From Acidobacteriota bacterium (lineage in GTDB: Bacteria > Acidobacteriota > Thermoanaerobaculia > Gp7-AA8), in the NCBI GenBank assembly GCA_003223645.1, contig QHVT01000026.1, positions 46,701 through 110,700 of the forward strand: DNA of 64,000 bases, in the 5' to 3' direction. Numbering within the stretch: the stretch's first letter is position 1; each line of letters opens with the position of its first letter. The notes below the pieces were generated by a model that worked only from the letters and a program-made list of their open reading frames with translations, did not search any database and was not told the DNA's origin. Shown piece after piece: positions 44,347 through 52,001 of the stretch. The position numbers and the translations under genes were made by a program.

Positions 44347-46176
44347 TCAGTTTTTGTCGCGGTACTTCGACATCTCGCGGATGAACTCGTCGTCGACGCC
44401 TGCCGCGGCGAGGCGTGTCAATTCTTTGACAGACAGGTTCGAGTAGCCGGCGTCGGCGAGCTTCTTCACGAACGCCGTCGTGACGCCCATCGCCGCGAGC
44501 TGTCGCGCGTCCCTGGTGGTCTTGATGTCGACGCCGGCCGCGCGCATATTCGCGACGTATTCCGACGTCACGCCCATTTGTGCGAGCTGCACGATCTGGC
44601 CGAGGGTGGCGTCGGGGAAAATCGCGCGCATCTTTCCGATGTACGCCGGCGTCACGCCGGAATTGCGCAGCATGATCAGCTCGTCGACGGTGAGCTTGCC
44701 GTTCTTGCCCATCCTGCCGTCACTGCCGCGCTCGCGATTGTCGCCGTCGGGGAGGAACATCTGCACTTGCGCCATCGCGTCGGCCACCGCCATTCTCGCG
44801 AGAGGCGCGACCGCCGGGGTCGGCGGCATCGGCGTCCTCACGTGGATGCGCGGAGCGATCGCCGGCCGCACGTTCACCATCGGCGCGGGAACGGCAACCG
44901 GCGCGACGACGGGAACCGGAGTGATCGTGATGTCCGGATCGTCGTCGTTGATATCGATGTCGACGTCGCCGTACGCTTCCTCGACCGCCACGGCTTCAGG
45001 AGCCGGTGTCGCCGGCTCTGCAGGAGGCGGGGGAGGAGCGATGTCGGGAGGCGCAGGAGCGACCACTTCCACGTGTGCAGCCGGCGGCGCCGGCTTTGCC
45101 GCTTTTGCTGATTTCGTGTGCGAGTCGCGCTCCGCGAGCGCGGGGAGAGACGGAACGGCGATGGCGATGATGACAACGGACAACATCGCCACCGCCGCCG
45201 CCCAGCGCGAAGTCGAGCCGGTTGACTCCGCGCGATCTGCAACCAAACGACGAATTCGATCCATGAGCGATCCTCCATTGGCGGCGACCGTGATCGCCGG
45301 TGCATGCGAGCGCAGCTCTTCGAGCCGCGTCAGCGCGCGTGCGTATTGAATGGGATTGCCGCACACCGCGACCGCGAGATCGTCGCAGCAGTTCTCGCGC
45401 TCGATGCGCACGCGGCGCGACATCCACCACACCGCCGGGTGATAGAACATCAGCGTCTCCACCACGGCCTGCAGGAGATTGACGAGGAAGTCGTGACGCC
45501 GGATGTGCGCGAGCTCGTGCGCGAGCACCATCTCGATCTGTTCCGGCGTCATGCCGACGATCGCGGCGGCGGGGAGCAGGATGACGGGACGCAGCGAGCC
45601 GATGACCGACGGCACTTCGATGGCCGCCGATTCGACGAGCCGCACCGCGCGGCGCAATCCGAGCGCGTCGGAGAGACGTCGCGCCGCGTGCAGCCACTGC
45701 ACGCTCGCTTGCTTCGTGCCGCGAACCGCGAGCCGCCGCGCGCGCGCCCAGCTGACGAGGAGTCGCGACGAAAGAATCACGACGCCGAGGAGCCAGACCG
45801 CGACGATTGCAGGCAGGTACTGTTGCGCGCTCGATGCGAAGCTGATCGCGCGATCGCGCCACGACTCCGTCGCCGCCTGCGCGAGGAGCACCGGAACGCG
45901 CGTGACCGGAACCATCTTTTCATCGGTCGCGCTCACCGCTCCGATCGAAGGAGCCGCGGGCTCGTACGCGCGATATGCCGTCGCGACAAACATCGCGAAG
46001 ACGAGCGTGAGCGCGCCGCACGACGCGGCGTAACGCGCGTTCGCGCTGTGGCGCTTGAGCAGCGACAGCGTCGCGGCGAGGATGACGGCGACGATCGTGG
46101 CCTGCCAGAGCAAGTGCAGAAGCGCCCATCCGATGGCCTGCGCCAGTGGGTTGGTGAAGAGCTGCGTCGCGTTCAT
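44347..46176 (-). CDS. BlaR1-like M56 membrane metallopeptidase with C-terminal 'TPEYI'-type repeats
   Basis: 609 residues. Four membrane segments lie at ~12-38, 50-68, 122-143 and 325-343. The M56 zinc motif H220-E-L-A-H224 (VLAHELAHIRRHD) is followed by ENCCDDLAVAVCG, the third-ligand region. After the last membrane segment there is a Pro/Ala-rich linker (~350-460) with an acidic insert (YGDVDIDINDDDPDITI). The C-terminal ~110 residues carry about four helical repeats (SGVTPAYIGKMRAIFPDATLGQIVQL, MGVTSEYVANMRAAG.., MGVTTAFVKKLADAGYSNLSVKELTRL, AGVDDEFIREM). The repeats match those of the secreted proteins downstream. It is expected to cleave the co-encoded BlaI repressor; its ATG overlaps the BlaI stop. 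Confidence 0.88.
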   Translation of the reverse strand: MNATQLFTNPLAQAIGWALLHLLWQATIVAVILAATLSLLKRHSANARYAASCGALTLVFAMFVATAYRAYEPAAPSIGAVSATDEKMVPVTRVPVLLAQAATESWRDRAISFASSAQQYLPAIVAVWLLGVVILSSRLLVSWARARRLAVRGTKQASVQWLHAARRLSDALGLRRAVRLVESAAIEVPSVIGSLRPVILLPAAAIVGMTPEQIEMVLAHELAHIRRHDFLVNLLQAVVETLMFYHPAVWWMSRRVRIERENCCDDLAVAVCGNPIQYARALTRLEELRSHAPAITVAANGGSLMDRIRRLVADRAESTGSTSRWAAAVAMLSVVIIAIAVPSLPALAERDSHTKSAKAAKPAPPAAHVEVVAPAPPDIAPPPPPAEPATPAPEAVAVEEAYGDVDIDINDDDPDITITPVPVVAPVAVPAPMVNVRPAIAPRIHVRTPMPPTPAVAPLARMAVADAMAQVQMFLPDGDNRERGSDGRMGKNGKLTVDELIMLRNSGVTPAYIGKMRAIFPDATLGQIVQLAQMGVTSEYVANMRAAGVDIKTTRDARQLAAMGVTTAFVKKLADAGYSNLSVKELTRLAAAGVDDEFIREMSKYRDKN

Positions 46177-46559
46177 TTCGCGTCTCCTTCCATACGCTCC
46201 AGGAGTTGACGGATGGCCGTGAGCTCCTCGGCACTCGCGCGCGTCGCCGAAAGCGCCTGCATCACCAGTTGCGCGGGCGAGCCGCGGAACGCGCGGTCGA
46301 TCAGATCGCCGAGGAGCTGGCGCTGCGTGCGCTGCTCGCTGTAGCGCGTCTTGTACACATGCGCGCGCGCCGACTCGTCGCGGTCGACGAGTCCCTTGTC
46401 GGTCATGATCTGCAGGAGCTTGAGAACGGTGGTGTAGCCGGTGTCGTGCGTGGAGCTGAGCGCATCATGCACTTCGCGGACGGTTGACGGGCCGCGCAGC
46501 CAGAGCACGTTGAGAATCGCGAGCTCCGCGTCGGTCGGTCGAGGGATTTTGTCGCCCAT
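46173..46559 (-). CDS. BlaI/MecI-family transcriptional repressor (second copy)
   Basis: 128 residues with the penicillinase-repressor winged helix: RPTDAELAILNVLWLRGPSTVREVHDALSST, GYTTVLKLLQIMTDKGLVDRDESARAHVYK. A helical dimerisation tail contains the region cut in BlaI/MecI. The TGA overlaps the ATG of the M56 gene (ATGA). Two TACGAA/TTCGTA palindromes lie 30-70 bases upstream (46591-46628), as expected for autoregulation. It belongs to a different subgroup from the copy at 15729, and its operator differs in sequence. Confidence 0.92.
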   Translation of the reverse strand: MGDKIPRPTDAELAILNVLWLRGPSTVREVHDALSSTHDTGYTTVLKLLQIMTDKGLVDRDESARAHVYKTRYSEQRTQRQLLGDLIDRAFRGSPAQLVMQALSATRASAEELTAIRQLLERMEGDAK

Positions 46560-46590
46560 GCCTGCCTCCGTGGTCTAGTACGCCGGAGAT

Positions 46591-46628
46591 TACGAAATGT
46601 TTCGTACGGTGTCAACGAAAATGTTCGT
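46591..46628. promoter_or_regulatory. Two operator-like palindromes upstream of the second BlaI gene
   Basis: TACGAAATGTTTCGTA (46591-46606) and ACGAAAATGTTCGT (46615-46628) are inverted repeats with the shared arm ACGAA/TTCGT, and their centres are 23 bases apart, about two helical turns. Paired palindromes at such spacing suit a cooperatively binding BlaI/MecI dimer. Confidence 0.65.
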
Positions 46629-46644
46629 AGATAGAGGGAAGACA

Positions 46645-46818
46645 GTGGAGCGGCGGCCGCCCTCGGCCGCCGAAAGGAACGATGCGGATGATCTAGTGGA
46701 GCGTCAATCTTGAAACGTTGGGTTGTGGTGACCGCTGCCCTCAGCGGTCACAGCGCCGCCTATGGCGGCGCCAGCGGCGCTTTGCGCCGCCGCGACCGCT
46801 GAGGGCAGCGGTCGCCAC
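46645..46818. repeat. REP-like palindromes (GTGGAGCGGCGG and TGACCGCTGCC types)
   Basis: 46645-46673 is one GTGGAGCGGCGGCCGCC half with GGCCGCCG. 46728-46818 is a long hairpin TGGTGACCGCTGCC .. GGCAGCGGTCGCCA whose arms match the first hairpin of the elements at 40460 and 42389. The 284-base gap holds no gene beyond the operators. Confidence 0.75.
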
Positions 46819-46843
46819 ATAGCGAAACATATTTGAATGTCCA

Positions 46844-47671
46844 CTACGCTGTCTCTTCTCGCTCGCGTGACGGTAAGACATCTCCGCCATTGGTCCCGTC
46901 ACCGTCCGAAGTTTCGTCTTCTTTGTCCTTGCGAATGCGAAGCAATTTGGTCGCTGCTTTCGCAACCTTCTTGCGGGCGCCGTCGGCTTTTTCGCCCTCG
47001 AGCACGTCCCGCTTGATCACTTCTTGTTTCAGCGCCTCGCGAAGTTCTTCGACGTCGACTTTGACATCGGACAACCGTTGCAGTTCGCGGCGTACGGTAT
47101 GAAGCACGGTATCGCTCAGAACGATTGCGGCCAGGTAGAACTTATTCGTCGCCTGAAGGTGATCGTGGTAGGCGTAGAGACCCGACTTCAGCATGCTTTC
47201 CCGGGTGATGAGGTAGAGGTTCTCGAGGTCTGCTGCGCTCTTCGCATTGAGCAGGAGAAGGTCGATGTCCAGCACGAGCTCCGCGTCGAGCGGTTTGGTA
47301 AAGAGGACGCGAAAGACCTTCCAGAGGTGACCGTTGGTGAGCGCCACCCACTCGACTCCCTGATTTGCGGCGTAATCCACTGCCTGTTTCACATGGCTGT
47401 CTTTGAGCTCGAGCCCAATCGCTTTCACCTCGATCAGCATCTGGAACTTGCCGTCGATTCGCGTTGCCAAATCGCAGAAAGTGCCACGGATGCAGAGCTC
47501 TCGGGTGACTTCGCTGTACTTGTCATAGCCACAGATTTCCGCGAGCAGGTCCGTGACGATCATGGAGGTATCGGACTCGTTCACGTCCCGCGCTTTGGCA
47601 GAAGAGAGGATGGGCTGGAAACGCTTCAATCCGGAGAAAAGGCGTTCGGCAACACGATTGGGAATGGCCAT
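46844..47671 (-). CDS. Orphan type I restriction HsdR N-terminal-like nuclease domain protein
   Basis: 275 residues. The PD-(D/E)xK core of HSDR_N domains is visible: LAEICGYDKYSEVTRELCIRGTFCDLATRIDGKFQMLIEVKAIG, in which C-D-L-A and E-V-K-A are the catalytic acid and E-x-K, followed by HVKQAVDYAANQGVEWVALTNG. The rest is a helical region with ..LRRELQRLSDVKVDVEELREALKQEVIKRDVL and a charged tail. No helicase domain and no hsdM or hsdS is nearby, so it is a stand-alone protein; such proteins are common in accessory regions. Its function may be nuclease-based defence or repair. Confidence 0.8.
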   Translation of the reverse strand: MAIPNRVAERLFSGLKRFQPILSSAKARDVNESDTSMIVTDLLAEICGYDKYSEVTRELCIRGTFCDLATRIDGKFQMLIEVKAIGLELKDSHVKQAVDYAANQGVEWVALTNGHLWKVFRVLFTKPLDAELVLDIDLLLLNAKSAADLENLYLITRESMLKSGLYAYHDHLQATNKFYLAAIVLSDTVLHTVRRELQRLSDVKVDVEELREALKQEVIKRDVLEGEKADGARKKVAKAATKLLRIRKDKEDETSDGDGTNGGDVLPSREREETA

Positions 47672-47823
47672 GAAAGACTCCCTCTTAGTCTGACAAGTGT
47701 ACTCTCGCGAGTCGTTAGGCTGAAGGGGCTCGAATCGGATAGTCGACGAAAATGCGTAACTGGGAGAGCAACGGATGCATCACGGCATCGAGGGAGCGTG
47801 AAACTCGGCGGATTCGGCCCACT

Positions 47824-48012
47824 CTATTTCGTGAGCCACTTCGCCAGCCGTTGCTGCACTTCGCCGTGACTGATCACGCGTCCGGCTGCCACATCCTCGA
47901 GTCCTTGTTCGATCTTCTGCCGGACATAGATGTGGTATTGGATATCCTCTAACGACGCATCCTCGGGAAGCTTCTCGAGGATCTGCTGAACCTGGTCTTT
48001 AGCGGTCTCCAT
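47824..48012 (-). CDS. Antitoxin-like small protein (partner of a ParE-type toxin)
   Basis: 62 residues: METAKDQVQQILEKLPEDASLEDIQYHIYVRQKIEQGLEDVAAGRVISHGEVQQRLAKWLTK. The D-I-Q-Y-x-I-Y-V-R-Q-K-I-E-x-G-L-x-D-x-x-x-G-R-V-x-x-H-x-E-V pattern is typical of antitoxins encoded before RelE/ParE toxins. No intact toxin follows. Just past its stop one frame reads IEWAESAEF, like a ParE N-terminus, but meets a stop after a few residues, so the toxin is probably a remnant. Confidence 0.7.
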   Translation of the reverse strand: METAKDQVQQILEKLPEDASLEDIQYHIYVRQKIEQGLEDVAAGRVISHGEVQQRLAKWLTK

Positions 48013-48051
48013 CTCTCGATTCTACCCTGGCAGGCCGGCAACTCACTTCGC

Positions 48052-49044
48052 CTACTTCGCGTACAACGGCGCAATCACCGCCACGTAGAAGACCGCGTCC
48101 GACTTCCCATTCCTCGCCTGCGGCTTCCCGACGCCGGCGTTGAATCCGAACGTCTTCCAGATCTTGCTGACGTTGATCGCAGTACCGTACAGATCGGCGA
48201 CGTCGCTGCGCAGGTAGCTGCCGCGAACGCCGACTCGCCAGTTTCGCGGCAGCACGTAATCGGCGCCCACATTCGCGAGCGCGCCTCGCGCGACGCGGTA
48301 TTCGCCGAACCGCTGGCCGTACATCGCGGTCTCGCCGAGGACGTCCCATGAGCCGCCGATGAGCGTTCGGTTGACGACGTTCAGGTTTTTTCCGCTCATC
48401 GCCAGGAGCGATTGCCGCAGGTGGATCTTTCCGAGCTGGATGCCGCTGCGTTGATGGATGGAGACGCGCGACCATGTTTCAGGGCCGGCGAAGACTTCGA
48501 ATCGCGCGCCGGCGGTGAACCCGTTGAAGGATCCGATCAGCGGGCTCTCGGTGGAGAGGTGTTGGTAGGCGTGGGACACGTCGAGGCCGACGAACGGGCC
48601 TTCCCAGAAACTTCGGACGCGTGCGTCGTCGATGTCGGTGATTCGTTCGAGCAGCCCGACGAGCTGGATGTCGGTGGTGATGCGGTCGTTGGGTGTGAGA
48701 CGAAATCCCGCGCGGATGCGATGCGACGCGGCTTCGTACTCGAGCTCGTGCGCTCGCTCGCCTTCGACGTAAATGCGATTGCTGAGCTGCGCATTGAACG
48801 GCGTGACGTCGGCGGAGAAGAGCCATCCGCGCCGCGCCGACTGACGTTTGACCCATGAGCCCTCGAGCGTTCCGCCGAGGAGCGTGAGAGAGGATTCGCC
48901 GGTCGTGAATCGGACGACCGGTCCGACGATCGACGAATCCGCGAAGACTCCCGACACGAGGAGCGTGCGGTCTTCCGCTCCGAGCCGGAACGCGGCGAGA
49001 AGGAACACCACCGGCAGGAGCACCGTGACGCGGGACTGGCGCAT
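48052..49044 (-). CDS. Outer-membrane beta-barrel-like secreted protein
   Basis: 330 residues with a signal peptide (RVTVLLPVVFLLAAFRLGAE). The mature protein consists of alternating amphipathic strands with aromatic girdle residues (GWLFSADVTPF, ELEYEAASHRIRAGFRL, RITTDIQLVGLLERI, WRVGVRGSYLRSD) and ends VFYVAVIAPLYAK, consistent with a 12-16-stranded barrel, although the last residue is not aromatic as in classical porins. No family recognised. An NmrA-like gene is divergent across a tandem-armed hairpin. Confidence 0.6.
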   Translation of the reverse strand: MRQSRVTVLLPVVFLLAAFRLGAEDRTLLVSGVFADSSIVGPVVRFTTGESSLTLLGGTLEGSWVKRQSARRGWLFSADVTPFNAQLSNRIYVEGERAHELEYEAASHRIRAGFRLTPNDRITTDIQLVGLLERITDIDDARVRSFWEGPFVGLDVSHAYQHLSTESPLIGSFNGFTAGARFEVFAGPETWSRVSIHQRSGIQLGKIHLRQSLLAMSGKNLNVVNRTLIGGSWDVLGETAMYGQRFGEYRVARGALANVGADYVLPRNWRVGVRGSYLRSDVADLYGTAINVSKIWKTFGFNAGVGKPQARNGKSDAVFYVAVIAPLYAK

Positions 49045-49052
49045 GCGATCTC

Positions 49053-49152
49053 CTTACAGGTTGCGCGGTCGCTCGGTCGCTCGGTTGCGCGGCATTTCGA
49101 AAGGGCCGGCGACCGCGCGACTGCGCAACCGCGTAACTGAGCAACCGAGGTT
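49053..49152. repeat. Tandem-armed inverted repeat, CGGTCGCT / GCGCAACCG units
   Basis: The left arm has GGTTGCGCGGTCGCTCGGTCGC with TCGGTTGCGCGG; the right arm has GCGACCGCGCGACTGCGCAAC with GAGCAACCG. It lies between divergent genes and ends ~50 bases before the NmrA-like start. Confidence 0.85.
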
Positions 49153-49200
49153 TACGGGAACTGCGACACCTTAGCACGCCGATGCGATAAGGTTGCGCGC

Positions 49201-50154
49201 ATGGCCGAAAAGAAAATCATCGCTGTTCTCGGATCCACCGGCTCCCAGGGCGGAGCCGTCTGCCGCGCGATCCTCGCCGACGCTTCCGGCGGCTTCGCCT
49301 GCCGCGCGATCACGCGCGATCCGGGTAAGGAGAAAGCGCGCGCGCTCGCGGCGCAAGGCGCGGAGGTCGTCGCCGCCGACATCGACGACATTGAGAGTCT
49401 GAAGAAAGCGTTCGCGGGCGCGCACGGCGTGTTCGCCGTGACGAATTTCTGGGAGCACTTCTCCGCGGAGAAGGAGACGGCGCAGGCGAAGAACATCGCC
49501 GACGCCGCGCGCGCCGCGGGTGTGAAGCACGTGATCTGGTCGACTCTCGAAGACACGCGCAAGCAGATGTCGCCCGACGACCAGCGCATGCCGATGCTGC
49601 AGGGCAACTATCGCGTGCCGCACTTCGACGCGAAGGCGGAAGCGGATGCGTACTTTGCGGACTTGCCGGTGACGTATCTCCTGACGACGTTCTACTGGGA
49701 CAACCTTTACTCGTTCGGCCTCGCGCCAAAGAAAGGCGCGGACGGTAATTACAGCTGGGCGTTCCCGATGGCCGACAAGAAACTCGCCGGCATCGCCGCC
49801 GAGGACATCGGCAAGATCGCGTACGCGATCTTCAAAGCGGGCGAGCAGTACATCGGCAAGAGCGTCGGCATCTACAGCGAAGCGTTGACGGTCGACGAGA
49901 TGGGAGCGAAGTTGTCGAAGGCCCTCGATCTCCCGCCGATCCACTACCACGCCGCCGGCGCGGACGAATATCGCGGCTACGGATTCCCCGGCGCGGACGA
50001 GATGGGGAACATGTTCCAGTACTACCGCGACTTTGACGACGCGTTCTTCGCGTTGCGCGACGTGAATCTCGCGCGCTCGCTGAATCCGTCGATGCAAACA
50101 TTCGATCAGTTCGTCGAGGCGCACAAGGATCAGATCAAGGCAGCGATGTCCTAG
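49201..50154 (+). CDS. NmrA/HSCARG-like NAD(P)-binding protein
   Basis: 317 residues of an atypical short-chain dehydrogenase. The Rossmann motif is IAVLGSTGSQGGAV (7-20, GxxGxxG), then RAITRDPGKEKARAL (NADP-type arginine after beta2), DIDDIESLKKAFAGAHGVFAVTNFWEH, and VKHVIWSTLED. The Y-x-x-x-K catalytic motif is absent, as in NmrA/HSCARG redox-sensor proteins that bind NADP(H) without catalysing reduction. The downstream half carries the substrate-like domain (LLTTFYWDNLYSFGL.., AAEDIGKIAYAIF). Confidence 0.88.
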   Translation: MAEKKIIAVLGSTGSQGGAVCRAILADASGGFACRAITRDPGKEKARALAAQGAEVVAADIDDIESLKKAFAGAHGVFAVTNFWEHFSAEKETAQAKNIADAARAAGVKHVIWSTLEDTRKQMSPDDQRMPMLQGNYRVPHFDAKAEADAYFADLPVTYLLTTFYWDNLYSFGLAPKKGADGNYSWAFPMADKKLAGIAAEDIGKIAYAIFKAGEQYIGKSVGIYSEALTVDEMGAKLSKALDLPPIHYHAAGADEYRGYGFPGADEMGNMFQYYRDFDDAFFALRDVNLARSLNPSMQTFDQFVEAHKDQIKAAMS

Positions 50155-50170
50155 GCAATCTATAGTTTCG

Positions 50171-50500
50171 CAAAAGCAAACAATGGCTTCGCAAAAGCAA
50201 ACAATGGCTTCGCAAAAGCAAACAATGGCTTCGCGAAAGCAAACAATGGCTTCGCGAAAGCAATCAATGACTTCGCGGAAGCAAACGATGGCTTCGCCGA
50301 AGCAATCAATGGCTTCGCAGAAGCAAACAATGGCTTCGCGGAAGCAAACAATGGCTTCACGAAAGCAAACAATGGCTTCGCGGAAGCAATCAATGGCTTC
50401 GCGGAAGCAAACAATAGCTTCACGGAAGCAAACAATGGCTTCACGAAAGCAATCAATGGCTTCGCAGAAGCAATCAATGGCTTCGCCAAAGCGATTGATG
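50171..50500. repeat. 21-bp minisatellite, about 15 units
   Basis: Fifteen tandem copies of a 21-bp unit made of ATGGCTTCG, CAAAAG (or CGAAAG, CGGAAG) and CAAACA (or CAATCA). Both strands stay open: plus reads (M-A-S-Q/R-K-Q-T/S)n and minus reads (F-A-K-P-L-I-A)n. The length (two helical turns) puts an A-rich tract in phase on every repeat. It lies in a 490-base gap with no other feature apart from a ribosome-binding site near 50633-50640. I do not treat either frame as a gene. Confidence 0.9.
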
Positions 50501-50645
50501 TCTGTTACAAAGCCACTCTTGCCACCAAAATAGGTAACTCAGGACAGTGCAAGGGTGCTTTTGGTCGTCAGTGGGCACGGTTTGCTGCATCATAGGCACC
50601 GACATCTCAGAGAGAGAGACTCCGAGAAGAGAAAGGGGTGCTTGG

Positions 50646-51260
50646 ATGAGCACGATCGAGAGAGGTGTATCGACAATCCCGACCCCCGGTTACGCCGAAA
50701 CCGCGCAGACGCGTCTCGAGGACCTGCGCCGCTGGCGCGAGCAGATTCCGCATTTCGTCATCCCTCCGGCCGCGGATGCAACGCAGCGGCTGAGCGCCGT
50801 CGCGGCGATCCCGCCCGAGTTCATCGAGCTGACGAACGTGGCCGTCGCGAACCAAACGTCGCTCATGCGCGCGGACGGCGCGATGCCGGCGCAAGTCCGC
50901 GACCTCATGTCCTACGCCGATGCCTACGCCCCGCTCGTCGACGAGCTCGAGGCCCTGGCGCAGTTTCTCGACCACAGCGTCACGGCCGCGCGCAACCAAG
51001 CCGCCACCGAGGCCCTGACGACGTACGCCCTCGCGCAGCGCCTCGCGAAACTGCCGGCAACGGCGCACCTCGCGCCCCACGTCGCCGACATGCGCCGTGC
51101 GCTGGGACGCACCAGGAAACGATCGCCCGAGGAGCTCGCGCAAAGGGCGGTGGAGCGGGCGGTGAGGGCGGAGGCCAAGGTCGCGAAGCTCGCGAAAAAG
51201 GCGCTGAAAGCGCTGCCGGCAGCGGAGGCGGAGACGGATCCGACGACGGACGAGCCGTAA
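50646..51260 (+). CDS. Hypothetical helical protein
   Basis: 204 residues from ATG 50646 (AAAGGGG nine bases upstream). Entirely helical with no signal peptide: ETAQTRLEDLRRWREQIPHFVIPPAADATQRLSAVAAIPPEFIELTNVAV.., and a C-terminal Lys/Ala/Glu-rich tail (EELAQRAVERAVRAEAKVAKLAKKALKALPAAEAE) that may form a coiled coil or bind DNA or membrane. I do not recognise the family. No partner is adjacent. Confidence 0.55.
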   Translation: MSTIERGVSTIPTPGYAETAQTRLEDLRRWREQIPHFVIPPAADATQRLSAVAAIPPEFIELTNVAVANQTSLMRADGAMPAQVRDLMSYADAYAPLVDELEALAQFLDHSVTAARNQAATEALTTYALAQRLAKLPATAHLAPHVADMRRALGRTRKRSPEELAQRAVERAVRAEAKVAKLAKKALKALPAAEAETDPTTDEP

Positions 51261-51293
51261 CGTTTCGCAGCATCGTCCTCCGAGGACGAATCT

Positions 51294-51363
51294 GTGGAGC
51301 GGCGGCCGCCCTCGGCCGCCGGTTTCTCGCGAGAGGTCGGCGGCCGGGCGGCCGCCGCTCCAC
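51294..51363. repeat. REP-like hairpin (GTGGAGCGGCGG type)
   Basis: GTGGAGCGGCGGCCGCCC with CTCGGCCGCC, then TTTCTCGCGAGAG, then GGTCGGCGGCCGGGCGGCC with GCCGCTCCAC. A full two-armed copy of the dispersed family, about 35 bases after the stop at 51260. Confidence 0.8.
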
Positions 51364-51481
51364 CTTCGTCACGCCACGGCGGGTCTTCGTCACGCCGTCG
51401 CGCCCCTTCATCCCGCGTAACAGACCCGTGTGCGCCGGACGCCGGAGCTGCGCGTATACATGGGTCGAAAGGAGAGCGAAT

Positions 51482-51865
51482 ATGAAACGAGCAATGTTGA
51501 TCGTAGCAGCCGCGGCGCTTTGCGTCGCGGGATCGGCCTTGGCGGACGCGGGCGGGCTCATTGGCAGCGGAACGCGGACCGAGGACAGCGGCCAGGTGAT
51601 GGGCAGCGGCAACGCCGCCGGCCAGACAGTAGGCAGCGGCGGATTCACCGCGTCGAGCCAGGACGGCCAGGTCCTGGGCAGCGGCGGACGATCCGACAGC
51701 GGCAGCGGCAGCAGCCAGACGACGGCGGACGCGGGCGGGCTCATTGGCAGCGGAACGCGGGCTGACGATAGCGGCCTGTCGGTCCGCGTGGTCCGGCTGT
51801 TCGACGACTCGAGCGTGCTGGTGGTGAGCTCGGACCAGGGGACATTCGTCATCCCGATCGAGTAG
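51482..51865 (+). CDS. Small secreted Gly/Ser-rich repeat protein
   Basis: 127 residues with AAAGGAGAG before ATG 51482 and a signal peptide (MKRAMLIVAAAALCVAGSALA). The mature region is built from G-S-G-containing units: DAGGLIGSGTRTEDSGQVMGSGN.., QTVGSGGFTASSQDGQVLGSGGRSD.., DAGGLIGSGTRADDSG; the first and last blocks are direct copies at the DNA level. It ends with a compact hydrophobic strand pair (VRVVRLFDDSSVLVVSSDQGTFVIPIE). No family recognised. A perfect 14-bp hairpin follows at 51881. Confidence 0.65.
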   Translation: MKRAMLIVAAAALCVAGSALADAGGLIGSGTRTEDSGQVMGSGNAAGQTVGSGGFTASSQDGQVLGSGGRSDSGSGSSQTTADAGGLIGSGTRADDSGLSVRVVRLFDDSSVLVVSSDQGTFVIPIE

Positions 51866-51880
51866 CAGCTCAGGCGCGAT

Positions 51881-51914
51881 GTCATTCCGAGCCGCAAAGA
51901 CGGCTCGGAATGAC
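51881..51914. terminator. Perfect 14-bp hairpin downstream of the Gly/Ser-rich gene
   Basis: GTCATTCCGAGCCG, loop CAAAGA, CGGCTCGGAATGAC. It begins 16 bases after the stop codon. There is no T-run, so factor-independent termination is uncertain; the GTCATTCC/GGAATGAC ends match the repeat at 1250-1348. Confidence 0.65.
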
Positions 51915-52001
51915 ACGCTCCTCCGGTCATTGGTCGATTTTAGGTCCGGCAATCAATAAGGGCGTACAATCCGCGCGGGTCCAAACAATCGGAGGAAATC
52001 A

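Noticed and set aside
50171..50500. CRISPR array
   Set aside because: The units are contiguous with no spacers and no cas genes are present.
50183..50533. (MASRKQT)n protein of 116 residues from the 21-bp array
   Set aside because: Pure minisatellite; both strands are open, there is no ribosome-binding site and no non-repetitive domain. Treated as a repeat.
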